A stretch of DNA of 64,000 nt from Stenotrophomonas aracearum (GCF_031834615.1 NZ_CP115543.1:2987001-3051000); one strand, 5' to 3'. Counted from the first letter of the stretch, positions 50,522 through 59,990 are shown. Notes: generated by a model from the letters alone, not told the origin. Made by a program: numbers and translations.

Positions 50522-51528
50522 CAGACGGTTCTTCCAAGGGATTCGAGCAAACGGGTTTGGGTGCTGCCGTGGCGGGTGTCGGCCAGCAGGCCGTCCCAGC
50601 CAAGCCCGCCGCGGCCGATCAGGCCAAGCAGCGCAGCGGTATTGAGGGTGCGGCCCTGCACGGCCTGCAGTGCGTCGTCGACCAGTTCGGGGTGGCAGAC
50701 CAGCACCACGTCGCAGCCGGCGTCCAGGTGCGCATGCACGCGCGCCGGCACGCCACCGGCGCTGTGCGAGGCGGCCATGCCGATGTCGTCGGAGAACACC
50801 ACGCCGCGGAAGCCCATCTCCTCGCGCAGGATCTGCTGGATCCAGCGCGGCGAGTAGCCGGCCGGTTCCGGCGCGACCTGCGGGTAGATCACGTGCGCCA
50901 TCATCACCGCGTCGGCACCGGCGGCAATGCCGGCGGCGAACGGGACCAGGTCCTGCGCGCGCAGTTCGTCCAGCGCGCGCGGGTCGATCGCGGTGTCCAC
51001 GTGGGTGTCTTCCAGCACGGTGCCGTGGCCGGGGAAATGCTTGAGGGTGGCGCCCATGCCGACCGCGTGCATGCCGCGCACATATGCGGCGGTGAACGCG
51101 GCGACGACCTGCGGGTCTTCGTCGAAGGCGCGGTTGCCGATGGCGCGGTTGCCGCGGCCCAGGTCGACCACCGGGGCGAAACTGAGGTCCACGCCGCTGG
51201 CGCGCACTTCGCTGGCCATCAGCCAGGCGTGCTGCTCGGCCAGGGCCAGGGCCTGCTCCGGGTCGCGGGCGTACAGCGCGCCGATCTCCTGCAGCGGCGG
51301 CAGCGCGCTGAAGCCTTCGCGGAAGCGCTGCACGCGGCCGCCTTCCTGGTCCACGCAGATCAGCTGCGGGCGCGGCGCGGCGGCGCGGATGGCGGCGGTG
51401 AGCTCGCCGACCTGCTGGCGCGAATCGAAGTTGCGCTTGAACAGCACCACCCCGGCCACGGCATCGTGCTGCAGCCAGTCGCGTTCCTGGGCGGTCAGTT
51501 CGGTGCCGGCAACGCCGATCAGAAGCAT
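50521..51528 (-). CDS. nagZ: Beta-N-acetylhexosaminidase NagZ
   Basis: 335 residues from ATG with GGAG eight bases upstream. Glycoside hydrolase family 3 signature: GATLKHFPGHGTVLEDTHVD with the catalytic His, VVFSDDIGMAA with the nucleophile Asp, and LICVDQEGGRVQRFRE. Cytoplasmic; it removes GlcNAc from anhydro-muropeptides in peptidoglycan recycling, which in many Gram-negatives feeds AmpR-dependent beta-lactamase control. First gene of the nagZ-hpt-phosphorylase operon. Confidence 0.95.
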   Translation of the reverse strand: MLLIGVAGTELTAQERDWLQHDAVAGVVLFKRNFDSRQQVGELTAAIRAAAPRPQLICVDQEGGRVQRFREGFSALPPLQEIGALYARDPEQALALAEQHAWLMASEVRASGVDLSFAPVVDLGRGNRAIGNRAFDEDPQVVAAFTAAYVRGMHAVGMGATLKHFPGHGTVLEDTHVDTAIDPRALDELRAQDLVPFAAGIAAGADAVMMAHVIYPQVAPEPAGYSPRWIQQILREEMGFRGVVFSDDIGMAASHSAGGVPARVHAHLDAGCDVVLVCHPELVDDALQAVQGRTLNTAALLGLIGRGGLGWDGLLADTRHGSTQTRLLESLGRTV

Positions 51529-51591
51529 GGGTGGATCTCCAGTACGGGGCGCCGCGATGGCGCACTGCGGCATTGTCGCATGATGTACGCA

Positions 51592-51614
51592 AGCCACGCA
51601 GGGCGTGGCTCTAC
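51592..51614 (-). repeat. SMAG-like GTAG palindrome, left half of a dimer
   Basis: Minus-oriented GTAG head with AGCCACGC/GCGTGGCT arms. An exact inverted copy starts 27 bases away. Confidence 0.85.
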
Positions 51615-51641
51615 CGGGATTCGTACGGACCGATGGCCCGG

Positions 51642-51664
51642 GTAGAGCCACGCCCTGCGTGGCT
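51642..51664 (+). repeat. SMAG-like GTAG palindrome, right half of a dimer
   Basis: Plus-oriented copy, identical over 23 bases to the inverse of 51592-51614. The two GTAG heads face each other across 27 bases between nagZ and the CYTH gene. Confidence 0.85.
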
Positions 51665-51679
51665 GCGCAGGCCCGGGGA

Positions 51680-52165
51680 TCACCAACGGTTGTACGGCTT
51701 GGCGGCCAAGGCCAGGTTGTAATACCGCACCTGGTCCGTGACTTCTTCCCCCACCCATTCAGGCAGGTCGATGGCCTGGTCGGCCGACGCCAGTTCCACT
51801 TCGGCCACCACCAGCCCGGCGTTGTCGCCCAGGAATTCGTCCACTTCCCAGAGCAGGCCGCCGTGGCCGACCAGGTGCCGGCGCTTGTCGATCAGGCCGC
51901 CCACGCACAGGGCCAGCAGGGCGCGCGCGTCCTCTACCGGGATCGGGTAATCGAACTCCTGCCGGGTGTGGCCGATCTCGCGCGACTTCATGTTCAGGAA
52001 CGCCTGGTCGCCCTGGATGCGCACGCGCACCGAGGCCTTCTGGGCGCCGCTGTCGATCGAGGCGGTGTCGTTGAGGTAGCCCTGCGCCATCGGGATCACC
52101 GCATGCGCGGCGGTCCGCCAGGCATCGCTGGTCACGAGATACTTGCGCTCGATCTCGACGCCCAT
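51680..52165 (-). CDS. CYTH-domain (triphosphate tunnel) protein
   Basis: 161 residues. N-terminal EIERKYLV is the ExExK signature; further acidic and basic rows are VRVRIQGDQAFLNMKS, RQEFDYPIPV and WEVDEFLGDNAGLVVAEVEL, which form the tunnel. These small bacterial proteins hydrolyse inorganic tripolyphosphate or nucleoside triphosphates. It starts one base after the rlmD stop and is probably co-transcribed with it. Confidence 0.9.
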   Translation of the reverse strand: MGVEIERKYLVTSDAWRTAAHAVIPMAQGYLNDTASIDSGAQKASVRVRIQGDQAFLNMKSREIGHTRQEFDYPIPVEDARALLALCVGGLIDKRRHLVGHGGLLWEVDEFLGDNAGLVVAEVELASADQAIDLPEWVGEEVTDQVRYYNLALAAKPYNRW

Positions 52166-52166
52166 C

Positions 52167-53501
52167 TCAGCGCTTCTCGAACACGGCGATGCTTTCCACG
52201 TGCGCGGTGTGCGGGAACATGTCCATCGCGCCGGCCGAAACCAGGGTGAAGCCCTGTTCGTTGACCAGGTAGCCGGCATCGCGGGCCAGCGAGCCCGGGT
52301 GGCAGCTGACGTAGACGATGCGCTTGAACTGCTTGAGCGGCAGCTGCTGCAGCACTTCGATCGCGCCCGAACGCGGCGGGTCCAGCAGCAGCTTGTCGAA
52401 GCCCTGGCGCATCCACGGGGTCTGGCGCTGGTCCTGGGTCAGGTCGGCGGCGAAGAACTGCGCGTTGTCCAGGCCGTTGCGCGCGGCATTCTCCTTCGCA
52501 CGCGCCACCAGCCCGGCCTCGCCTTCCACGCCGACCACTTCGCGCACGGTGCGCGCCAGCGGCAGGGTGAAGTTGCCCAGCCCGCAGAACAGGTCGAGCA
52601 CGCGCTCGTCCGGACCGGCATCGAGCAGTTCCAGTGCCAGCGCGATCATCTTCTCGTTGAGCTTGGCGTTGACCTGGATGAAGTCCAGCGGCCGGAACGC
52701 CAGCTCCACATTCCACGGGGCCAGCCGGAACGACAGCGGGACCTCGCCCGGCAGCAGCGGGTGCACGGATTCCACGCCGCCCGGCTGCAGGAAGATCGCA
52801 AAGCCATGCTCGGCCCCGAAGCCGGCCCACGCGGCCTTGTCGGCGTCGCTGAGCGGCTGCATGTGGCGGATGGTGAGGACGATGGCGTCATCACCGGCAA
52901 TGAATTCGACCTGCGGGATGTCGCGCTTGCCATCCAGGGTTTCGATGAACGCCGACAGCGCCGCCACCTTCAGCCCGATCTCCGGGATGACGGTCAGGCA
53001 CTGGGTCAGGTCGGCCACGAAGCGCGGGTCCTGCTCGCGGAAGCCGACCAGGGTCTTGTCCTTCTTTTCGACCCGGCGCACCGAGAAGCGGCCCTTGCGA
53101 CGGTAGCCCCAGCTGTCGCCGACCAGCGGCGGCAGCACCGTGCCGGGGGTGACGTGGCCGATGCGGGTCAGGTTGTCCAGCAGCACGCGCTGCTTGGCCA
53201 CGATCTGCTGGTCTTCGTCCAGGTGCTGCAGCACGCAGCCGGCGCAGACGCCGAAATGCGGGCAGCGCGGCGTCACGCGCTGCGGCGAGGCCTGCAGCAC
53301 TTCCACGGTGCGCGCTTCATCGAAATGGCGATTGCGGGCGGTCGGTTCGGCGCGTACCACCTCGCCCGGCAGCGCGCCGGAAATGAAGGTGACCTTGCCA
53401 CCCTCGCCTTCACGGCGGGCAACGCCACGGCCGTCATGGCTGAGGTCGAGGATGTCGGTCTGGAACGGGGTACGGTCGAGTCGGGAGCGGGATCGGGCCA
53501 C
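52167..53501 (-). CDS. rlmD: 23S rRNA (uracil-C5)-methyltransferase RlmD
   Basis: 444 residues from GTG, chosen because homologues I know begin MARSR at this point and the upstream frame lacks a ribosome-binding site. A TRAM domain is at the N-terminus, an iron-sulfur motif in PRCPHFGVCAGCVLQHL, the SAM site is VLDLFCGLGNFTLPLA, and the catalytic Cys is in YVSCHPGSLARD. It methylates U1939 of 23S rRNA with SAM. Complete. Confidence 0.93.
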   Translation of the reverse strand: MARSRSRLDRTPFQTDILDLSHDGRGVARREGEGGKVTFISGALPGEVVRAEPTARNRHFDEARTVEVLQASPQRVTPRCPHFGVCAGCVLQHLDEDQQIVAKQRVLLDNLTRIGHVTPGTVLPPLVGDSWGYRRKGRFSVRRVEKKDKTLVGFREQDPRFVADLTQCLTVIPEIGLKVAALSAFIETLDGKRDIPQVEFIAGDDAIVLTIRHMQPLSDADKAAWAGFGAEHGFAIFLQPGGVESVHPLLPGEVPLSFRLAPWNVELAFRPLDFIQVNAKLNEKMIALALELLDAGPDERVLDLFCGLGNFTLPLARTVREVVGVEGEAGLVARAKENAARNGLDNAQFFAADLTQDQRQTPWMRQGFDKLLLDPPRSGAIEVLQQLPLKQFKRIVYVSCHPGSLARDAGYLVNEQGFTLVSAGAMDMFPHTAHVESIAVFEKR

Positions 53502-53580
53502 GTGGCAACAGGCTGCGGGCAAAAAGGGTGCGTATTGTCGCAGATACGCGGCGTGGCCTGCCGCGTTCAGGCTGCAGGGC

Positions 53581-53608
53581 TTGCAGGGCGCCATATCGTG
53601 TTTAATAT
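53581..53608 (+). promoter_or_regulatory. Sigma-70 promoter of the receiver-Hpt gene
   Basis: TTGCAG (53581-53586), 16 bases, TAATAT (53603-53608). It gives a short leader to either candidate start codon. Confidence 0.6.
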
Positions 53609-53660
53609 GCGCATAGCTGACATGGAGGCAGCCCCAATGCAGATGACCCCGAGGGTTCCC

Positions 53661-54368
53661 ATGCCCCGATTCCTGCTCGTCGAGGACGACACCATCAGTC
53701 GCGGCTTTTTCCGGGCCGCGCTGGAAACCCTGCCGGCGCAGGTCGAAACCGCCGATTCGCTGGCCACCGCGCTGGAGCGCGGGCGCCGCAGCGAGCACGA
53801 CCTCTGGCTGATCGACGTGAACCTGCCCGACGGCAATGGCAGCGAGCTGCTCAAGGCGCTGCGCCAGTCCCATCCAGAGACCCCGGCGTTGGCCCACACG
53901 GCCGATGGCGACACCAGCATCCATGCGCGCCTGCGCGAAGCCGGGTTCAGCGAAACCCTGGTCAAGCCGCTGAGCCGCGAGCAGCTGCTGCAGGCGGTGC
54001 GCCGGGCGCTGGTCAACAGCCCCGGCCCCAGCGCCCCGGCCGCCACCGGCGAGGGCGCGGGCGTGGGCGAGCGTGAGGACTGGGACGAAATCACCGCGCT
54101 GGCCGCCCTGAATGGACAGCGCAACCACCTGATCGCCCTGCGCGAACTGTTCCTGGCCGAGCTGCCCGGGGTCCGCGACGCGGTGGCGCAGGCGGTCCAG
54201 CAGCACGATGTGCGGACCTTGCAAGGTCAGCTGCACCGCCTGCAGGCGAGTTGCGGGTTCGTCGGCGCCGCCCGATTGGGCCGCGCCGTGCGGCAGTTGC
54301 ACCAGGCGCCCGAGTCGAACGGCGCCCACACACAATTCAAAGCGGCGGTCGATTCCCTGTTGCATTAG
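53661..54368 (+). CDS. Response-regulator receiver fused to an Hpt domain
   Basis: 235 residues from ATG with GAGGG six bases upstream; an in-frame ATG at 53637 preceded by GGAGG would add eight residues. The receiver (1-120) has the acidic pocket VEDD, phospho-acceptor D52 (LIDVNLPDGNG), T80 and K102 (LVKPLS). After a Pro/Gly linker, residues ~140-235 form an Hpt helix bundle with H192 in QLHRLQASCGFVGAARL. No DNA-binding or enzymatic output domain exists, so it should act in a phosphorelay. No cognate histidine kinase is nearby. Confidence 0.88.
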   Translation: MPRFLLVEDDTISRGFFRAALETLPAQVETADSLATALERGRRSEHDLWLIDVNLPDGNGSELLKALRQSHPETPALAHTADGDTSIHARLREAGFSETLVKPLSREQLLQAVRRALVNSPGPSAPAATGEGAGVGEREDWDEITALAALNGQRNHLIALRELFLAELPGVRDAVAQAVQQHDVRTLQGQLHRLQASCGFVGAARLGRAVRQLHQAPESNGAHTQFKAAVDSLLH

Positions 54369-54379
54369 GCGAAGAGCAG

Positions 54380-54401
54380 ACACGCATGGCGTGTCCCTAC
54401 G
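54380..54401 (-). repeat. SMAG-like GTAG palindrome, left half of a dimer
   Basis: Minus-oriented GTAG head, GACACGC-x-GCGTGTC arms, 11 bases after the receiver-Hpt stop. A matching plus-oriented copy lies at 54481. Confidence 0.8.
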
Positions 54402-54480
54402 CGGGTGCCGCCAACGTTCGACGGTCGACACATGCAACCCACCGTCAACGTTCGACCCCAATCCCGAGCGACCAAGGATC
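54402..54480. other. Spacer between SMAG copies, no gene seen
   Basis: The 79 bases between the two repeats hold the near-repeated words AACGTTCGAC twice (54415-54424 and about 54448-54457) and nothing gene-like. The rest of the intergenic region up to recO likewise holds only repeats. Confidence 0.4.
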
Positions 54481-54502
54481 GTAGTGACACGCCATGCGTG
54501 TC
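54481..54502 (+). repeat. SMAG-like GTAG palindrome, right half of a dimer
   Basis: Plus-oriented GTAG followed by TGACACGC/GCGTGTC. Partner of 54380-54401. Confidence 0.8.
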
Positions 54503-54559
54503 AACGCCATGACCCTGCGCACGTAAACCCCTGCGTGGCTGCGGCAACCCGCGAACAAC

Positions 54560-54582
54560 AGCCACGCAGGGCGTGGCTCTAC
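54560..54582 (-). repeat. SMAG-like GTAG palindrome overlapping recO end
   Basis: Minus-oriented, same sequence as the copy at 51592. The TAG of its GTAG head is the stop codon of recO. Confidence 0.85.
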
Positions 54583-55295
54583 CGGCGTAGGTCCTCCAAC
54601 ATCTCCCACGACTTCAGCCCACGCCCACCCAGGTGGTGCAACAACACTGCGCGCATGCCGCGGCGCAGGCTGGCCAGGTCGTCGGTGCCCGGCATTTCAT
54701 CTTCGGCCAGCGCCAGCAATGCGCTGCCGGTGGCGGTGCCGCGCCGGGGATCGGCGCCCCGCTCGCTGAGCAGTCGCCGCGGCCCTTCCAGCGGGTCCAG
54801 CTCGTAGCGGGCCGCCGGGTCGATCGGTTCGCCATCGCTGCCATGCGACAGGTCGAAACCAAACCCCAACGCTTCCAGCAGATCGCGCTCAAACCGGCGC
54901 AGGGTCCAGGCCAGCGATTCCCCGGCACCAAGCCGCTGTCGCATCTGGCCGTAATACGCGTACAGCTCGGGCAGCGGGTCCTGGCGGGGCGCCAGCCGCA
55001 TCACCAGCTCGTTGACGTAGAAGCCGGCCAGCATCGCATCACCGCTCAATCGCGGCGCGGCGTCGAGCGCTTCGGCACCCCGCAGCTGGGCCAGTTCGCC
55101 ACGTTGCACCGCGCTGAAGCGGATCCATTGCAGCGGCTGCAGCGCGGCGCGCAGCGCCTGGCTGCGCGGGCTGCTGACGCCGCGCGCCAGCACCCCGATC
55201 CGTCCGTGCTGTTCGGTGAGCATCTCGACCAGCAGGCTGGTCTCCCGCCAGGAGCGGGCGTGCAGCACGAACGCCGGTTCGTCTTCGATGCGCAT
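54579..55295 (-). CDS. recO: DNA repair protein RecO
   Basis: 238 residues. The N-terminal OB fold opens [37 protein letters not shown], characteristic of RecO, followed by the helical C-terminal part ([23 protein letters not shown]). The zinc-finger cysteines of some RecO proteins are absent, as in many proteobacteria. It loads RecA with RecR at gaps in DNA. Follows era in the conserved rnc-era-recO order; its stop codon comes from a repeat element. Confidence 0.93.
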   Translation of the reverse strand: MRIEDEPAFVLHARSWRETSLLVEMLTEQHGRIGVLARGVSSPRSQALRAALQPLQWIRFSAVQRGELAQLRGAEALDAAPRLSGDAMLAGFYVNELVMRLAPRQDPLPELYAYYGQMRQRLGAGESLAWTLRRFERDLLEALGFGFDLSHGSDGEPIDPAARYELDPLEGPRRLLSERGADPRRGTATGSALLALAEDEMPGTDDLASLRRGMRAVLLHHLGGRGLKSWEMLEDLRR

Positions 55296-55328
55296 GGCCA
55301 GGGGCGTGGCGAGGCAACCCTGCCGGGT

Positions 55329-56225
55329 TTACTCGTAGCCGAACGCCTTCAGCGCGGCTTCGTCGTCCGACCAGCCTTCACGCACGCGCACCCAGGTCTC
55401 CAGGAAGACCTTGGCGCCGAACAGGCGCTCCATCTGCAGGCGCGACTTGGCGCCGATCTCCTTCAGGCGGGTACCGGCCTTTCCGATCACGATCGCCTTC
55501 TGGCCTTCGCGCTCGACCCAGATCACCGCGCCGATGCGCAGCAGGTTGCCGTCTTCGACGAAGCGCTCGATCTCCACCGTGGTCGCATACGGCAGCTCTT
55601 CACCCAGCTGGCGCATGAGCTGTTCGCGGACCAGTTCGCCGGCCAGGAAACGCTGGCTGCGGTCGGTGATTTCATCCTCGCCGAACATCGGCGGGGCTTC
55701 GGGCAGCAGCTTGAGCAGGTCGCGCACCAGCGCTTCCAGGCCGTTGCGCTTCTGCGCGGAAATGGGATGCACGGCGGCGAAGGTGCGGCCTTCGGTGACC
55801 TGCTGCAGGAACGGCAGCAGCGCGGCCTTGTCCTTGAGCCGGTCCACCTTGTTCACCACCAGCACCACCGGAATGCCGGCGTCGCTGAGCACGTTGAAGG
55901 CCAGGGTGTCTTCCTCGTCCCAGCGACCGGCTTCGATCACCAGCATGCCGGCGTCCACGCCCTCGAGCGAGCCGCGCGCGGCGCGGTTCATCACCCGGTT
56001 CATGGCGCGCTTCTGCACGCGGTGCAGGCCGGGGGTGTCGACCAGCACCAGCTGGCCCTCGGGGAAGCTGGCAATGCCCAGCAGCCGGTGCCGCGTGGTC
56101 TGCGGCCGGTTGGACACGATGCTGACCTTGGCGCCGACCAGGGCGTTGGTCAGGGTCGACTTGCCGACGTTGGGGCGGCCGATGACGGCCACGCTGCCGC
56201 AATGATGGGGGGTTGCTTCGCTCAC
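55329..56225 (-). CDS. era: Ribosome-assembly GTPase Era
   Basis: 298 residues from GTG that overlaps the rnc stop (GTGA). G1 is GRPNVGKS, G3 VDTPGL, G4 NKVD; the switch stretch [19 protein letters not shown] is typical. The C-terminal KH domain contains [20 protein letters not shown]. Era binds the 3' end of 16S rRNA and is essential for 30S maturation. Confidence 0.97.
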   Translation of the reverse strand: MSEATPHHCGSVAVIGRPNVGKSTLTNALVGAKVSIVSNRPQTTRHRLLGIASFPEGQLVLVDTPGLHRVQKRAMNRVMNRAARGSLEGVDAGMLVIEAGRWDEEDTLAFNVLSDAGIPVVLVVNKVDRLKDKAALLPFLQQVTEGRTFAAVHPISAQKRNGLEALVRDLLKLLPEAPPMFGEDEITDRSQRFLAGELVREQLMRQLGEELPYATTVEIERFVEDGNLLRIGAVIWVEREGQKAIVIGKAGTRLKEIGAKSRLQMERLFGAKVFLETWVRVREGWSDDEAALKAFGYE

Positions 56226-56902
56226 TTGGAATCCAGTTGCTCGAGGGCGGCGGCAGCCGCCTGTTGTTCGGCCAGCCGTCGCGAGGCACCTTCGCCTTCG
56301 GTGCTGACAGCGGGGTCGGCTACGCAGCAGCGTACCCGGAAAGTCTTGGCATGATCGTCGCCCGATTCTGACACCAATTCGTATTGGGGCAGCGCCTTCT
56401 GTCGGCCCTGCAGCCATTCCTGCAGGCGGGTCTTCGGGTCCTTGGCGGGCTTGCCGGTGGCCGGCAGCGCCTCCATGGAGGGGGTGAACCAGGGCAGGAC
56501 CACCGCCTGGCACGCGGCAAAGCCGGCATCCAGGTAGATCGCGGCCACCACGGCTTCCACCGCGTCGGCCAGGATCGAGTCGCGCCGGTGGCCGCCGGAT
56601 TTCATTTCACCCGGCCCCAGGGTCAGGCGCTCGCCCAGTTCCAGGGTGCGGGCAATGACCGCCAGCGCGCCTTCGCGCACCAGTTCGGCGCGGGCCCGGG
56701 TCAGGGCCCCTTCGTCGGCCTTGGGCCAGCGCTGGTACAGCGCGTGGGCCACCATCATGTTGACGATGCTGTCGCCGAGGAATTCCAACCGTTCGTTGTT
56801 GGGGGTTCCGGCGCTGCGATGCGTCAGGGCCTGCTGCAGCAGGCCCGGATCGGAGAAGACGTGACCGATGCGGTCACCACGTTGAAAAGTGTTAGTCGGC
56901 AC
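56222..56902 (-). CDS. rnc: Ribonuclease III
   Basis: 226 residues. The RNase III signature [20 protein letters not shown] is present with the metal-binding Glu/Asp residues, and [16 protein letters not shown] is the second acidic motif. The C-terminal double-stranded RNA-binding domain contains [21 protein letters not shown] and [13 protein letters not shown]. It processes rRNA and structured mRNAs. Overlaps the DUF4845 gene by 11 bases. Confidence 0.96.
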   Translation of the reverse strand: MPTNTFQRGDRIGHVFSDPGLLQQALTHRSAGTPNNERLEFLGDSIVNMMVAHALYQRWPKADEGALTRARAELVREGALAVIARTLELGERLTLGPGEMKSGGHRRDSILADAVEAVVAAIYLDAGFAACQAVVLPWFTPSMEALPATGKPAKDPKTRLQEWLQGRQKALPQYELVSESGDDHAKTFRVRCCVADPAVSTEGEGASRRLAEQQAAAAALEQLDSK

Positions 56903-57275
56903 CGCTGAGGGTCAGTTCCTGGTGTGCTTCGAATTTTCCAACCACGTCGAGGTTGCCGATCATCGGGCGACGCACTTCGTAGTTGACCTTCATGTTCCAA
57001 CCACCGCTGACCCGTTCGAACTTCACGTTGGACGGCTTCACGTTGTCGGAGTAATTGATGTACAGGCGGCGGAAGAACATCTCCTGCACCTGGCCCGGCT
57101 CCTTGTTGGCAACGCCCGGTTCCTGCGCGACGCCCTTGAGCGCGCTCTTCACTGCGTAAAACTCGGAGTACATCGGGAACAGCTTCATGCCGATGTACAG
57201 CCCGAACCCCACCACCGCCAGCACGACCAGGAACGAGGTCAGGGTCATGCCACGCTGCGTCTTCATCATCTTCAT
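56892..57275 (-). CDS. DUF4845 single-pass membrane protein
   Basis: 127 residues. The N-terminal [30 protein letters not shown] resembles a type IV pilin-like start (G-M-T-L, then a hydrophobic helix), followed by a small domain ([51 protein letters not shown]). It is conserved between lepB and rnc in many beta/gammaproteobacteria; the function is unknown. Whether the prepilin-like site is processed is not known. Confidence 0.88.
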   Translation of the reverse strand: MKMMKTQRGMTLTSFLVVLAVVGFGLYIGMKLFPMYSEFYAVKSALKGVAQEPGVANKEPGQVQEMFFRRLYINYSDNVKPSNVKFERVSGGWNMKVNYEVRRPMIGNLDVVGKFEAHQELTLSGAD

Positions 57276-57308
57276 TGCGATCTCCCCAGATGCGCTTGTG
57301 TGAGTGGA

Positions 57309-58103
57309 TCAGTTGATCCCGGTGCCGATCCGGGACGGTTCGAAGCCGTCCTTGCAGAACCAGCCCGAGCAGTTCAGCCAGATCAGGAACGCCTTGCCGC
57401 GGAGGTTTTCTTCCGGCAGCAGGCCCCAGAACCGGCCATCGTCACTGTTGTCGCGGTTGTCGCCCATCACCAGGTACTTGCCCGCCGGTACGGTCCACTG
57501 CCCCTCGCCCCGCGGGTAATCGGTCTCCAGGATGGTGTGGGTGCGGCCCGGCAGGTGCTCCACCAGCAGCGAGGCGCCCTCCCCTTGGCCACGGTGCCCA
57601 GCATACAACCCCTTGTTCTCGTACTTCAGGGGGGTGCCGTTGAGGATCACCTGGTCGCCCTGGAAGGCGATCTCGTCACCCGGCACGCCGATCACGCGCT
57701 TGATGAAGTTCTCGCCCTTGTTCGGGTCGTTGTCCGAATGGCCCGGGAAGTGGAACACCACCACGTCGCCGCGGGCCGGTTCGCCGATCGGGACCACCTT
57801 GGCGTTGTTCAGCGGCAGGCGCAGGCCGTAGGCGAACTTGTTGACCAGGATGAAGTCGCCGATGAGCAGGTTGGGCATCATCGAGCTGGACGGGATCTTG
57901 TACGGCTCTGCGATGAAACTGCGCACGATCAGCACGATCGCCAGCACCGGGAAGAACGCCCGGGAGTAGTCGACCAGCACCGGCTCGCTGTCGAGCAGGC
58001 CGGCCCGCTGGGCGCGGCGCTTTGCGAAGTACAGCTTGTCGGCGAGCAGGATCAGGCCCGACGCCAGGGTCAGTACGACCAGCAGGATCTCAAACAGTTT
58101 CAT
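57309..58103 (-). CDS. lepB: Signal peptidase I
   Basis: 264 residues. There are N-terminal membrane segments, the catalytic serine in PSSSMMPNLLIGDFILVNKF and the lysine in ENFIKRVIGVPGDEIAFQ; the C-terminal GDNRDNSDDGRFWGLLP motif is intact. It cleaves Sec and Tat signal peptides at the periplasmic face and is essential. Follows lepA after 24 bases in the conserved order. Confidence 0.96.
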   Translation of the reverse strand: MKLFEILLVVLTLASGLILLADKLYFAKRRAQRAGLLDSEPVLVDYSRAFFPVLAIVLIVRSFIAEPYKIPSSSMMPNLLIGDFILVNKFAYGLRLPLNNAKVVPIGEPARGDVVVFHFPGHSDNDPNKGENFIKRVIGVPGDEIAFQGDQVILNGTPLKYENKGLYAGHRGQGEGASLLVEHLPGRTHTILETDYPRGEGQWTVPAGKYLVMGDNRDNSDDGRFWGLLPEENLRGKAFLIWLNCSGWFCKDGFEPSRIGTGIN

Positions 58104-58127
58104 GCAGTGTCCTTGGGAACGGGGGCC

Positions 58128-59933
58128 TTACTTGTCCATCTGCAGCACGGCCAGGAAGGCTTCCTGCGGAATCTCCACGCGGCCGACCTGCTTCATGCGC
58201 TTCTTGCCTTCCTTCTGCTTTTCCAGAAGCTTCTTCTTGCGCGAAACGTCGCCACCATAGCACTTGGCCAGCACGTTCTTGCGCATCGCCTTGACCGTCG
58301 TGCGGGAGATGATCTGCGAGCCGACGGCGGCCTGGATGGCCACGTCGAACATCTGCCGCGGGATCAGGTCCTTCATCTTCTCGCACAGCTCGCGGCCGCG
58401 CCGGTCGGCATGGCTGCGGTGCACGATCAGCGACAGCGCGTCGACCTTGTCGCCATTGATCAGCACGTCCACGCGGACGAACGGACCGGCATCGAAGCGC
58501 ACGAAGTGGTAGTCAAGCGAGGCATAGCCACGGCTGACCGACTTGAGCTTGTCGAAGAAGTCCAGCACCACTTCGGCCATCGGCAGCTCGTAGCTGATCT
58601 GCACCTGGCTGCCCATGTAGTTGATGCCGATCTGGCTGCCGCGCTTTTCCTCGCACAGCTTGATGATGTTGCCGATGTACTCCTCGGGGGTGAGCACGTT
58701 GGCACGGATGATCGGCTCGCGGATCTCGGTCACCATGTTCACCGGCGGCAGCTTGGCCGGGTTGTCCATGTTGATGATCGTGCCGTCGGTCTTGAGCACT
58801 TCATAGACCACCGTCGGCGCGGTGCTGATCAGGTCCAGGTTGTACTCGCGCTCCAGGCGCTCCTGCACGATTTCCATGTGCAGCATGCCCAGGAAGCCGC
58901 AGCGGAAGCCGAAGCCCATCGCTTCGGAGCTTTCCGGCTCGAAGCGCAGCGCGGCGTCGTTCAGGCGCAGCTTGTCCAGCGCTTCGCGCAGGTCCGGGTA
59001 GTCTTCGGCGTCGACCGGGAACAGGCCGGCGAACACGCGCGGCTGCATTTCCTGGAAGCCCGGCAGCGGCTTGGGCGCCGGGTCGGCGGCCAGGGTCAGG
59101 GTGTCGCCGACCGGCGCGCCGTGCACGTCCTTGATGCTGGCGGTGACCCAGCCCACCTCGCCCGCGCGCAGGGCCGGCAGCACCTTGCGCTTGGGGGTGA
59201 ACACGCCGACGTTGTCGACCTGGTGGTTGCGGCCGGTGGACATCACCTGCAGCTTGTCGCCGGCCTTGATCTGGCCCTGCATCACACGCACCAGCGAGAC
59301 CACGCCCAGGTAGTTGTCGAACCAGGAGTCGATGATCAGCGCCTGCAGCTTGTCGGTGTCGCGCGGCACCGGCGGCGGAATGCGGTGCACGATGGCTTCC
59401 AGCACGTCCTGCACGTTCAGGCCGGTCTTGGCGCTGACCGGCACGGCGTCTTCGGCGTCGATGCCGATGACCGCTTCGATCTCGGCCTTGGCGCGTTCGA
59501 TGTCGGCGGTGGGCAGGTCGATCTTGTTGATCACCGGCACCACTTCCAGGCCCTGCTCCACGGCGGTGTAGCAGTTGGCCACCGACTGCGCCTCCACGCC
59601 CTGGGCGGCGTCGACCACCAGCAGCGCGCCTTCGCAGGCGGCCAGCGAGCGGCTGACTTCATAGGAGAAGTCGACGTGGCCGGGGGTGTCGATGAAGTTC
59701 AGGTGATAGGTCTGGCCATCTTTGGCCACGTACGGCAGCGACACCGACTGGGCCTTGATGGTGATGCCGCGCTCGCGCTCGATCGGGTTCGAGTCGAGCA
59801 CCTGCGCCTCCATTTCGCGGGCCTGCAGGCCGCCGCAAAGCTGGATGATGCGATCGGCCAGCGTCGACTTGCCATGGTCGACATGGGCAATGATGGAGAA
59901 GTTGCGGATATTCCGCATCGAATCAGAGGACAT
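58128..59933 (-). CDS. lepA: Elongation factor 4 (LepA), ribosome back-translocase
   Basis: 601 residues. G1 AHVDHGKS, G2 RGITI, G3 DTPGH and G4 NKID. Domains of EF-G fold follow, and the LepA-specific C-terminal domain ends [17 protein letters not shown]. An in-frame ATG at 59918 ([10 protein letters not shown]) is an alternative start. It acts on ribosomes under stress or in initiation. Heads the lepA-lepB-DUF4845-rnc-era-recO operon. Confidence 0.97.
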   Translation of the reverse strand: MSSDSMRNIRNFSIIAHVDHGKSTLADRIIQLCGGLQAREMEAQVLDSNPIERERGITIKAQSVSLPYVAKDGQTYHLNFIDTPGHVDFSYEVSRSLAACEGALLVVDAAQGVEAQSVANCYTAVEQGLEVVPVINKIDLPTADIERAKAEIEAVIGIDAEDAVPVSAKTGLNVQDVLEAIVHRIPPPVPRDTDKLQALIIDSWFDNYLGVVSLVRVMQGQIKAGDKLQVMSTGRNHQVDNVGVFTPKRKVLPALRAGEVGWVTASIKDVHGAPVGDTLTLAADPAPKPLPGFQEMQPRVFAGLFPVDAEDYPDLREALDKLRLNDAALRFEPESSEAMGFGFRCGFLGMLHMEIVQERLEREYNLDLISTAPTVVYEVLKTDGTIINMDNPAKLPPVNMVTEIREPIIRANVLTPEEYIGNIIKLCEEKRGSQIGINYMGSQVQISYELPMAEVVLDFFDKLKSVSRGYASLDYHFVRFDAGPFVRVDVLINGDKVDALSLIVHRSHADRRGRELCEKMKDLIPRQMFDVAIQAAVGSQIISRTTVKAMRKNVLAKCYGGDVSRKKKLLEKQKEGKKRMKQVGRVEIPQEAFLAVLQMDK

Positions 59934-59990
59934 AGGTGGCGGCGGCGCGGCGCGTCGTCAGGGTAACGGGTGATTATCGCACGGAAACGA

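Noticed and set aside
52143..53600. Plus-strand open frame running through rlmD into the receiver-Hpt gene
   Set aside because: Only the part after 53637 has recognisable domains; the upstream part is antisense shadow of rlmD.
51592..54582. CRISPR-like repeat array
   Set aside because: Copies are inverted, irregularly spaced, each palindromic with a GTAG head, and no cas gene is present.
56889..59966. 1025-codon plus-strand frame opposite rnc, lepB and lepA
   Set aside because: Antisense shadow of four conserved genes with typical Val/His/Gln/Asp-rich composition.
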